Shown here: piece after piece, positions 54,831 through 64,000 of the stretch
How positions within the stretch are numbered: the first letter of the stretch is position 1
Layout of the letters: the number at the start of each line of letters is the position of its first letter
Source: Cherax quadricarinatus
Taxonomy: Eukaryota; Arthropoda; Malacostraca; Decapoda; Parastacidae
Direction: 5' to 3'
Length of the DNA: 64,000 nt
Assembly (NCBI RefSeq): GCF_038502225.1
Contig: NC_091293.1
Coordinates: 15,811,865-15,875,864 of the forward strand
Program-made: the position numbers and the translations under genes
The notes under the pieces: model-generated
The model's input: the letters and a program-made list of their open reading frames with translations, nothing else
What the model was told of the DNA's origin: nothing
Database searches by the model: none

Positions 54831-57800
54831 TTGAAGTGTCTAACGATAAACGTGAATGGCCTTAGAGCTGACGGTAAACGAGTATGGTTGGAGGATGTTT
54901 TGCGGCGTTTTAACATTGATGTGTGTTTTATTCAAGAACACAATTTCAAGTATGGCAGAGAGATGAGGCTGAACGATTTTAGGATGTATGTTGGTAGTTC
55001 AGGGAAATTAAAGGTTGGGGTAGCAGTGGCAGTGAGGGAGTCCAGCCCATTCCACGTGCTCAAGTGGGAAGAGGGAGGGGATGGGAGGGTGGTGAGGGTG
55101 GAAGGGATATGGGGTGAGATTAGAGTATGTTTTCTGGGGATATATATACCGGCAGATAGTAACATATGGGTAAAGGTGAATTTTGTAAGGGAGGTTTAGC
55201 TTTTCTACATGTGGGGTTTACCAATGGTTTCTATAATAGGTGGGGATTGGAATTGTGTAATCAGGAATAAGGATGTGGAGCCGAGAGGGGCAGGGTGTGT
55301 GCTTGGAGTATTGAGGGATTTGTTGAGGGATGCTGGGGTTTATGACATAGTCAGGGGCGATGGGTGGAAAGTAGAGCACACGTTTATGCGGAGGGGTTAT
55401 GCTGCCAGGTTGGATCGTATATATATATAACTCGAGATATAACAGTAGAACGTGTAATGACGATAGATTTAGGTTTTTCGGACCATCGTGCCGTTTTGGC
55501 AGAGATGGCATGGGAAGGGATGGTTCGTAGGTATGTGGGTTATTGGAAAATGAATGTGAGGCTACTTCAGGGAGAGGGGGAGGGGTTGTTTTTTAGGGAA
55601 TGGTGGAAGCAACTATGGGAGGCTCGCAACGAAGAGGAGGATGTCTTGGAATGGTGGGAGAAGCACGCTAAATTGCAGATTAGGGAGTATTACCAGCATA
55701 GAGGAAGGGATGAGGCGAGGTGGAGGTATGGTTTACAGAAATATTTAGAGGGGCAGCTAAATGATTGTTATGAAGGGGGAGGGGGGGCTAGACATGGAGA
55801 AATAGAGGTTTTAAGGGGAAGATTGAGGGATATACAAAATTCTCGTTTTGATGCGATACGTGTGAGGGAAGGTTTAGAGGAGGTTCTATGGGGTGACAAA
55901 CCGTCAGGATGTGTTTTGAGGAGATTTTGGAATAGGCAGCAGATGACCACGATTATGGGATTAGAGGTGTGTAAAGGGGTGGGGGGGATATAGGGTGGGG
56001 CAGGTACTTAGTACCACCAATGGAATGAGCAATTATGCTGATTGGTTTAGGGAGAATTTTAAGCAGAGGGAGGGAGGAGAGAGGGAGGGAGAGATTCTGG
56101 GAGAAGGAATTCGAGGTATTTTAGGGGAGGAGGAGAGTGCGGTAATAGAGGGTAGGATCAGTGAGGAGGAGGTGGAGGAGGCGATAATGGGCTTGAGTAG
56201 GGGAAAAGCGCCGGGCATTGATGGAATTCCTAATGATTTCAATATTACACATTGGGATTGTATGAAGGAATGTCTGGTCCGGTTGTTTAACTGTATGAAG
56301 GAAAGGGGAGTGTTGGGGGAATTGCAGGGCACGGGGGTAGTAGTTTTGGTCTATAAGGGAGGGGGGGTGAAGACCTTGGGTGCTTTTAGGGCGATCTCCC
56401 TCATGTGTGCAGATTATAAAGTTTTTGCGAAGGTTTTAGGTAACCGTATGAAAAAGATGCTTCACCGAGTCCTACATAGAGGACAGTGTGGGATTCCAGG
56501 TCGAAGTATGCGTGAGGGGCATGGAAGAATTAAGGATTTTGTGGAGGGTAGACAACGGGGGGGTGATCTTGGGGATTGATTGGAAGCAGGCTTATGACAG
56601 TGTAGATAGACATATGTTGTGGTGTATTTTAAAGAAACAGGGTTTTGGTGATGAGATTGTGCGCTGGGCGACTACTTTGTATACGCCTGCAACGGTCAGG
56701 GTAGAGGTTAATGCGAAGTTAGGGTTGCCGGTGCAGATGGGGATGGGTTTGCGACAGGGTTGCCCCTTGTCTCAAATCCTCTTTGCATGCATGCAGGACC
56801 CTTTTTATAGGCTTATAGAGGAAGGAGTGTGGGAACAGGGAGAGGTGGGTCCTGGGAGATGTGGTATTGTGGGGTATGTGGATGACACCACAGTTTTGGT
56901 AGGAGGGGAAATAGGATTGGGGAATGTGGGACGTATAATAGAGATTTTTGGTGGGGCGACAGGGATGAGAGTAGAAGTAGGCACGTGGGTGGGGGGGGGG
57001 TTTGGGGGAACAATATGGGTGGAACGTAGTGGATAGAATTAAGATATGTGGGGTTGTGTATATGGCGGACGCTGGGGAGGCACAGAGAATAAATTCCAAG
57101 GAAGTAGTGAGTAGAGCGATGGGTAGGATGCGCGGGTGGAGGGCTGGGGATGTAACATTGCAGCAGAGGGTGGTGGTAGTAAATACACTTGTGTACAGTA
57201 AAGTGTGGGGCGTGGCAGAAATATATCCCCTGAGGTCGTGTGATATTCAGGAACTGGAGAGGGTGGTTTTGAGGTATGTGTGGGGTTATGGGAAGCCATG
57301 GCTACGGAAGGAGGTGGTGATGATGGGCGTGCGGCAGGGTGGGCTGGGTCTTATACCTTTGGACACACGAGTGAAGGCAGTGTATGTGAAGCAGCGATAC
57401 TTGAGGGTGGGAGGGGAGAGGGGTAGAAGGGTGGGAGAGGTCATGAAGGATGTGCGAAAATGGTGGAAGGGAAAGGCACTACTGGAGTGTGAAGATATGG
57501 TGCGAAATTTGTTGGCAGTAAGGGAAGCAAAAAAAGTAAGGGTAAGTAGGCTTGGGAGGACAAGTTGGCAGGGTACAGTGATACAGGGAGTAGATACATA
57601 CCCAATGTATGATTGGAGGGGCATTTGGGAAGACTTTCGGAAAATCAGATTAAACCCAAGGGTTCGTGAAGTGGTTTATAGATTCTTTATGGGAATTCTA
57701 GCTACAAGGTCAGTGCTATATAGAATGGGTTATGTAGGTGCTGGCACTTGTTTGCATTGTGAGGAAGAGGAGACGGCTTTTCATGCCATATATTTTTGTG

Positions 57801-58138
57801 AAAATTTGGGTTTTGTAAGGGCATGGTTAGCGAGAGTTCTGGGTATAGTGGCGGGAGGGGGGAGAAACATTTCGACTTTGAGGGCTTTGCATTTTGATGT
57901 GGGAGGGGTTTCCAAGGACATTTGGAGGGCAGTGATGTATGTAGTGGCAGATTTTTTGTATGTGTCTTGGTGCATGCGGGAGGTGGGGGGTGAATATAGG
58001 GTGCGGGCGCTTGCGGCGAGTGTGTATCGTACAGTATGCAGAAATAGGCTACTATATGGGAGGTTGTGGGTAAATAGTTTTCCCTTGGGTTATCGTAATC
58101 TGTCGGTAGGTGTAATGTTAGGGTTGGGTGTAGTTTAG
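54831..58138 (+). pseudogene. T2 ORF2: endonuclease, reverse transcriptase, CCHC
   Basis: Endonuclease: LTINVNGLRADGKRVW, CFIQEHNFKYG (Glu), IIGGDWNCVI, GFSDHRAVL. RT: GKAPGIDGIPNDF, AFRAISLMCADYKVFAKVLG, GQCGIPGRSMREGHG, GIDWKQAYDSVDRHM (motif A), GLRQGCPLSQILFACMQDPF and GYVDDTTVLVG (motif C). Distal: CLHCEEEETAFHAIYFC, a C-x2-C-x7-H-x4-C knuckle. Breaks: TAG at 55197-55199; a shift at the TA run near 55420-55430; shifts at G runs near 55981-55987, 56550-56556 and 56991-57000. Outside those points the domains are well preserved. Confidence 0.88.
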
Positions 58139-58140
58139 AG

Positions 58141-59535
58141 CTGGATTGGGCTGGTTCTCCCTAAACTGGCATTCTTGTTCTTTTTTGAGATTAGTGGAGG
58201 ATGGAAGGTGGAATAAAAGTGTGTGGTAGTGGAGCATATGGGTGTAAAGTCGTTAGGAATGAGGGGGGGCGTAGGGGGGGGGTGAACTGGTGACATTTGG
58301 TTAAGAGACAGGGGTTTTATGACTTTCGACGTCAGGTACGAACTTGAGCATGGAAGGGAACGTGAGTTTGTGTTTTTTTAATACAGATAGCATGGGGTCA
58401 GGGGATGGCAGGGGGTGGCTTTCTGAAGTGTCTTTTGCCAGGTTGGTTTTGTTAATGATTGAGGTAGTACTGCCCGGTACATGTTTTATTAGGAGCCATA
58501 AGTTATATTGTGTAACTTAGTGCGTGACAGAGTAAGTCTGATATTGCTCTGGAACATTGTTAATAAATATATATATCTTGTTGAACATAATACATAAAAA
58601 ATGGGAATATGTATTAGTGAGTGAGTTACAATTTCTAGTGTACTGTTACCATATTAGTTGGTATTCTTCACTTTGTCAAATAATTACTATCTATATATTG
58701 TTATAAGTTATTTATGTTAGTTCTTATTTTATACGTTTTAAGTGAACAAATGTAAGGTGTTGTGACGTCTAGTGCAAGTGGCATTTATCTTGCACTGGGG
58801 AAAAGGGGAAGTGTAAAGTAAATATGATTGGATCATAACGAAATGTCATTGGATATATGTACACTGTATTTAGAAGACGGGAAGGATTGTGAGGATTGTC
58901 AATATATGTATTAATTCTTATGTAAATTTCATGGAACTCAGGGTGATAATAATGTACACCTATTAGTCGGATGATAAGTATTGATATTATTATGCTTATT
59001 GTAATATAATTTGATTGATAAAATGTATAATCTGGTTTTTAGCTTAGGAGTAAAGAGATAAAAAGCATAGGGGATGGGGGATATTTTGTAAGCACAAAGA
59101 TGAATCAGCAGTATGTATTTAGAAAATGTAACAATTTTATTTTTCTGTGGCGGAGACGATAAGGGGTTCTCATATTCCTTTATGTTATTGTACTTTAATG
59201 TATTTTTAAATTCAATGACTGATGGAGGTTATGAGTGGTGACGGCAGACACAGTTACTAGGCATGTGGGGGGGGATGTGAAGAGTCAGCGGTAGTGTATT
59301 AAATCCACCACCGTCCACGATATTGATTGTTATCATGGGGTATATGAGGGTTAGGGTGTGGATTGGTTTCTTTGGTGGATGTGTGCCATCATGTTCAGAC
59401 TTTTCTTGTATTATAGTCAGCCTTTTAGATGGCTGGATTGTGTTTATACATGTTGTCAATGATGTCCTTAATGCTCTAATAAATGTATAAGAGATGTCAA
59501 TGAGTATACTCAGGTGAAAGTGGTATGTTTTTCAA
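58141..59535. other. non-coding: T2 3' UTR and unassigned sequence
   Basis: The first 400 bp or so is G-rich like the T2 coding strand and ends near an aataaatatatat tract at 58562, a plausible 3' UTR. The following 950 bp is AT-rich without supported genes. The segment just before 59536 could be the interior 3' end of an LTR element, given the purine tract that follows. Confidence 0.5.
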
Positions 59536-59675
59536 GGGGGGGGGAGTGTCAGCATTACTAGGTAGGACTATCGTTTTTATTATAAGACCTTTTTTCACGT
59601 GAAGCACAGTACATAAAAGTAGTGTTTGATTGGAGTGCAGCAGCCAATTCTGATGTCATTATATTAGTGCTTCAT
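59536..59675 (+). repeat. polypurine tract and start of an LTR, cut by T3
   Basis: gggggggggag (59536-59546) is followed at once by TGTCAGCATTACTAGG, the PPT plus TG pattern of a 3' LTR in + orientation. A tacataaaag TATA-like word lies near 59611. The LTR is lost where the T3 leader begins (about 59676). Only the first eight bases match the LTR at 50886, so it is another family. Confidence 0.4.
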
Positions 59676-59760
59676 CATTCGTCTCTCAGCCCTTGAGTAG
59701 AGAGGACGTGCGCTGCTGCTACCCCCTGGTGTTGATTAGTGGCAGTTATATTTTCACAGC
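59676..59760 (+). promoter_or_regulatory. conserved 5' leader of the T family (T3 copy)
   Basis: Aligned with 51188-51270. It contains ctcagcccttgagtagagag and gtggcagttatattttcaca before ATGGCGC. T-family transcription probably starts at or just upstream of this sequence, as in LINEs with internal promoters (inference). Confidence 0.55.
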
Positions 59761-60998
59761 ATGGCGCAGGCAAGCCGGAGACGCATAAACACAGTCTGTG
59801 TTGAGCTTATCCGTGGGGCTGTGACAGGAACTTCTATGGACCTGATACTACCTGCAATCATACGAGATACATATGGTATTGCTGACGAGGAGATATATGG
59901 AGTAGCGCTGAATGGCACGACGAGGATCTTTGTCAAGTTTAATTTGGCAAGTGTGTATGAGGCGGTGGTAGACAAGTACCAGGAGGTTACTTTGACAGTT
60001 AACTCCGCTGTGACCGTGCGACTTCACGACGTTTCTCGCCATTACACATGGGTTAAGATTAGAAATGTGCCATTCGAGGCGGATGATTCTGACATCCGTC
60101 TTGCGATGGGCAAATATGGTACAGTACATATGGCCACTGTTGGGAAGTGGGCCACTGGGCCATACGCAGGGAAACTCGAAGGAACGTATTCTGTGAAGAT
60201 GACGTTACGTTACCCTATTCCGTCGTACGTAGTGCTGCCAGAATTTCGTACCCAGGTGTTTGTGACATACGCTGGGCAACGCCGGACCTGTCGGTTATGT
60301 GGGTCATATGATCACCTAGCGGCTCTGTGTGAAAGGAGGCGTGGCAACATGGAACAAAGGCAACGACATACAGCAATAGAGAAGAGTGAGGATTTGCCTT
60401 ATGTGACTCTGCCTACACAAGGTGGGTCCTGGAGTGAGGAGGTCGAGAGAGCGGAGGAGATGGAGTCAGCAGGTGTGACGAGGGGGGGGACACCCCTTCA
60501 TTGAACGCAGCTCAGGTGTTGGAAGAGGACACCCCGACTGCGAGTGCTAGCGATGTGGAAGACTCATTAGCCATGGCTTTAAATGTGTTATTGGCTGACA
60601 AGAGTATTGGGAAGGTTGGGAGTCCAGATCTAGTTCTTGGGTCTGTTGTGGATCCGGGCGTGGAACAGGATCTGAGGTCTGCGCAGTGTGATAAGAATAT
60701 TTTGATGCAAGCTGTGGAGGTGGAGGTCCACCGGGACAATGTATCAGACGACATGATGCAAGCAGAGGGAGCATCACGGAAGCGCGCTGCTGCACTATCT
60801 GACTCCGAGGACGTGATCACGCCTGCTCAGCGCACTGGCAAAAAGTCCTGGGCGGATGTTACGCAGAGAGGAAACAGCGGCCCTAAGGGGCAGGAGTTGG
60901 TTAAGAGCGTTTCTAAAGGGGGGGAGAGGGACCGAGGTGTCACGAAACGATCTGGTGGCAAGACAGTACCAGGGTCAAGAAGGAAAACCACTCTGTAA
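59761..60998 (+). pseudogene. T3 ORF1: RRM-like RNA-binding protein with CCHC knuckle
   Basis: About 412 codons if the one shift is allowed for. Reads RRRINTVCVELIRGAV, YGVALNGTTRIFVKF, RRM-like HYTWVKIRNVPFEADDSDIR with GKYGTVHMATVGKW, knuckle CRLCGSYDHLAALC (about residues 178-191), then an acidic linker. At the G8 run near 60482-60489 the frame changes and the C-terminal part continues with DTPSLNAAQVLEED, RKRAAALSDSEDVITPAQRT and GKKSWADV, matching T2. As read it would stop at 60502-60504. The homopolymer position makes a counting error likely, so the true protein may be uninterrupted. Confidence 0.83.
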
Positions 60999-61009
60999 GC
61001 TTCAAGTGC

Positions 61010-64000
61010 ATGACATTGAACATTAATGGATTGAGATCAGAGAGAAAGTGTGTATGGTTTAGTGAATATTTGGTGCGTAATAGTGTTGACGTGGTGTTCG
61101 TGCAGGAACACAACTACAGACCAGGTTATGAGTTGAAGGTAAATGGGTATAATGTGTATGTGGAGCATGCGATAAGGTTGAAAGGAGGAGTTGCCATCCT
61201 GGTAAGGGAAACTAGCCCGTTCGTAGTGAGGCATTGTGAGGGGGGGGGAGGGGAGGGTGATTCGTGTAGATGGGTGGTGGGGTAGGGTACAGATGAGTTT
61301 GGTGTGTGTGTATGGTCCAGCAGAGGGAGATGTGTGTATTAAGAATAAATTTGTGAAGGATGTTTTAGTATATTATTTGCGTGCTTTGCCGGGTGTAGCT
61401 GTAATTGGTGGTGATTGGAATTGTGTGATAAGGCGTAAGGATGTGGAACCTAGAGGGGCAGGGTATTGTTTGGGGATTTTGGGGGAATTATTAAATGGAG
61501 TGGGGTTAATGGACGTTGGACGGGGTGGGGTTGTAGAACATACTTTTGTTAGACGTGGATATGCGGCAAGACTGGATCGATTGTATGTGCCCCGAACAGT
61601 AATAGTGAGCAGAGTGCGTGTGGTGGACGCGGTTTTTTCGGATCACAGAGGAGTAATGGTGGACCTAGAATGGGAGGGATTGCCTAGAAGGGGTCAAGGT
61701 TATTGGAAGTTAAATGTGAAGCTTTTGCAGGGTGAGGAATGTCGTCAGTCTTTTGCGCAATTGTGGGAACGGTTGGTGGATGAGGCGCCGGGGGATGATG
61801 AACTGGTAAATTGGTGGGATTCGGTGGCTAAAAATCGTATCAGAGAATATTATATTTGTCGTGGGAGGGAAGATAATCGGTTAAAGTATGGGTTTCAAAG
61901 ATATCTTGAAGGGCAGCTGCGGGACTGTTATGCAAGAGGAGGAGCAAGCTATCCAGTGCAGGACATTGAGGGTTTAAAGGAGAGTATTAGGGTATTGCAA
62001 AACGAGCGTTTTGATGGTGTGCGAATTATGGGAGGATTGGAAGAAGTGCTATGGGGTGACCGGCCGTCGGCTTGCGTGTTAAGAGGCCAGAGAAAGAGGA
62101 GAGTGACGATGGAGATGATGGGGTTAAACGTACATGTAGGGATGGAAGGGTATAGAGCGGGTCAAGCATTGGTAACGACAGAGGGTATGAGTGGATATGT
62201 AGACGCTTGGTTTAAGTCATATACGCAAAGTGTGGGCTTCCGTGAGGTGGCATTGAGGGAAATGGGAGAGTATGTGCAGTGTGAGCTTGATGGTCAAGAT
62301 CGGGTGACATTAGGTGGGCCGATTACGGAGTGTGAGATTTGGCAGGCGTTGTCAGGAGTGAGTTTGGGAAAAGCGCCGGGTATAGACGGACTGCCAAATG
62401 ATTTCTACGTAAAGAATTGGGGGGTTCTGAGGTTTTTTTTAGTAAGGCTGTTTAACATACTTAAGGCGGCTGAGGTAATGGGAGAGCAGCAACGGACGGC
62501 CGTTGTGGTGTTGGTGCCGAAAGGGGAGCAGTCAACGGTAATGGATTATCGGGCACTTTCGCTTATGTGTGGAGATTATAAGTTGTTTGCGAGAATATTA
62601 GGGAACAGAATCAAGAGGGTAATAGGCAAGGTAATTGATAAGGGGCAATATGGGGTGCCAGGAAGGTCGATGTATGAAGGGCATGGCATGATTCGAGAAT
62701 TTATAGAGAAACAGGGGGAGTTGGGTGATGGAGGTGTATTGGCGTTAGATTGGAAGGCTGCTTATGATAGTGTAGAAAGGGAAGCGTTATGGAGGTTTAT
62801 GCGTTGGCAAGGTTTTGGGGAAGAAATAATATCTTGGGCAAAATTATTGTATCAGGGGGCATCGATGAGGGTGCAGGTTAATGGGAGGCTAGGAGTTAAA
62901 ATACAGATGCGACGGGGACTGCGCCAAGGCTGCCCACTATCACAAATATTGTTTGCGTGTATACAGGATCCATTTTATAGGGCCATTCGGAGGTGTGTTG
63001 CGGGAGGTGGGGAGGGTACTGACCGGGGGGAGGGGGGGCTGGTATCGTAGGTTATGTGGATGACACGACTGTTTTGGTGAGAGGTAATGGGGATTTGCTT
63101 AGGGTGGGTAAGGTGGTGGATGTGTTTGGGGAGGCTTCAGGTATGAAAATTAATGTTGAGAAGACTAAGTTTCTAGACTTAAGGGATAGTACAAATGGGG
63201 ATGAGGTGGTAGGGGGTGGGTGGAAGGTGGTGGATCAACTAATGATATGTGGGATAATTTATGTGAGAAATACACGGGTGGCTCAAGAGGTGAATTCGGT
63301 GAGAATAGTGAATGGAGTATTGAAAAGACTTGGTGGTTTGAGGGCGGCGCAACTAACGCTGCATCAAAGAGTAATAGTGACGAACGTGCTATTGTACAGC
63401 AAGATATGGCATGTCGTTGTCATGTACCCGCTGATGAGACGTGAGGTGAAGCGTTTACAACATGGGGTTTTTAGGTTTATATGGGGATCGGGCTGCGAAT
63501 GGTTAAGTAGAGCGGTGTTAACACTTCCGGTCAGTCGAGGAGGGCTGGGACTTTTACCTCTGGAAAAAAGGATGATGAGCGTGTACCTAAAACGAAGTTA
63601 TATAAGGGAGGGGGGCGGGAGGGGAGGTGGACTTGTGCGAGTACGTAAGGATATGCAACGGTGGTGGGGGGGTAGGGATTTAATAGTTGGTGAGGCCATG
63701 TTGAGGTTATTAATGACAGTGAGGGATCCGTCGTGTGTTAAATTGCGGGTCCTCGAAGGAGTGGAAGGTAGGTCAGTGGTGGCTGCTGTTGAAGGGGCAT
63801 ACCCTATGTATGCGTGGAACGAAATATGGACGCGTCTAAAACAATTACGTGTAAAACCGGGTGTTCGGGAGGTAATGTTTAGATTTTTACATGGGATTTT
63901 GCCGTCTGGGGTTGTCCTATTCAATAGGAGGATAAGGGAGGGAGGGGAATGTAGAGCGTGTGGAAGCATGGAGACAATTTTGCATGCGGTATATTTTTGT
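61010..64000 (+). pseudogene. T3 ORF2: endonuclease and reverse transcriptase (partial at edge)
   Basis: Endonuclease: MTLNINGLRSERKCVWF, VFVQEHNYRPG (Glu), VIGGDWNCVIRRKDVEPRG and VFSDHRGVMV. RT: GKAPGIDGLPNDFYVKNW, DYRALSLMCGDYKLFARILG, GQYGVPGRSMYEGHGMIREF, LALDWKAAYDSVEREAL (motif A), GLRQGCPLSQILFACIQDPF and GYVDDTTVLVR (motif C). The frame moves at the G9 run near 61241-61249 and at the G7 run near 63031-63039. The last segment stays open from there to 64000, where CRACGSMETILHAVYFC, the C-terminal knuckle, is just complete. All catalytic residues are present. T2 predicts roughly 115 more codons beyond the edge. Confidence 0.9.

Larger units (their letters stand above)
53504..58570 (+). 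mobile_element. L1/Tx1-like element T2, complete layout, broken
   Basis: Leader, ORF1 (53593-54807), a 23-bp gap, ORF2 (54831-58138) with endonuclease, RT and C-terminal zinc knuckle, then a 3' UTR of uncertain length. Same family as T1 and T3. ORF1 is intact; ORF2 carries one nonsense change and four small shifts, three at G runs and one at a TA run. Clade call rests on the LTINVNGLR and QEHN endonuclease blocks, the SLMCADYK and RQGCPLSQILF RT blocks and the C-terminal CCHC. Confidence 0.85.
59676..64000 (+). mobile_element. L1/Tx1-like element T3, runs off the window end
   Basis: Leader (59676-59760), ORF1 (59761-60998), 11-bp gap, ORF2 (61010 to beyond 64000). Every reading-frame break that I can find in T3 (near 60482-60489, 61241-61249 and 63031-63039) lies in a run of seven or more G. 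There are no internal stop codons between these points. It is therefore the youngest-looking element in the window and may be intact if the G runs are miscounted. Confidence 0.88.

Noticed and set aside
58141..59535. A host gene between T2 and T3
   Set aside because: Only short frames of 60-80 codons, AT-rich, without motifs; best explained as element UTRs and spacer.

Overview
The window reads as intergenic or heterochromatic DNA from a large, repeat-rich invertebrate genome. A decapod crustacean (crayfish, lobster or shrimp) is my best guess, based on the mix of CR1-like, RTE, L1/Tx1-like and Jockey-like non-LTR retrotransposons, tRNA-type SINEs with (ATT)n tails, and very long minisatellites. 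I found no host protein gene, rRNA or functional tRNA gene. Everything with recognisable coding content belongs to a transposable element, and nearly all of it is broken.

Layout. 1-3.02 kb is a 25-bp minisatellite, pyrimidine-rich on the + strand. 3.14-8.41 and 13.36-14.17 kb are one 18-bp purine-rich minisatellite, split by an LTR insertion (8414-13355) that itself holds a CR1-like element (about 8.47-12.56 kb). 14.4-16.2 and 18.73-19.55 kb are one 14-bp minisatellite, split by a 2.5-kb LTR element without coding capacity (copy A, 16207-18730). 19.8-22.7 kb is a reversed fragment of a family I call N2. It is followed by a SINE with an (ATT)n tail, an unassigned 1-kb stretch, a 20-bp minisatellite, a (GA)n tract, a 19-bp purine minisatellite (24.89-26.56 kb) and a 33-bp minisatellite (26.64-29.87 kb) that is open in one frame on both strands.

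30.0-43.26 kb is a nest. Two fragments of a CR1-like family (N3) are interrupted by a 5'-truncated RTE element (30501-32500), a short foldback SINE (33584-33730), a second copy (B) of the LTR element (34675-37208) and a near-complete N2 element (about 37.25-43.04 kb) whose ORF1 carries a PHD-type finger and CCCH fingers. Target-site duplications and uninterrupted host sequence across the junctions give the order of insertion.

44-46 kb holds two truncated CR1 copies and N2 scraps, then a hairpin element beside (TA)n(TG)n. 46.3-48.5 kb is a reversed Jockey-type ORF1 with zinc knuckles. 48.5-51.1 kb is AT-rich and mostly unassigned, with one probable LTR. 51.19-64.0 kb carries three same-direction copies (T1, T2, T3) of an L1/Tx1-like element: T1 is an internally deleted chimera, T2 is complete but broken, and T3 is broken only at runs of G and runs off the window end. 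T3 is the best candidate for a young, possibly intact element.

These genes do not form a pathway. Each intact retrotransposon would use its ORF1 protein (RNA binding or chaperone) together with its ORF2 protein (endonuclease plus reverse transcriptase) to copy its RNA into a nicked target. The SINE and the LTR elements without coding capacity would depend on enzymes encoded elsewhere. Clade names come from motif recognition by eye, not from phylogeny.
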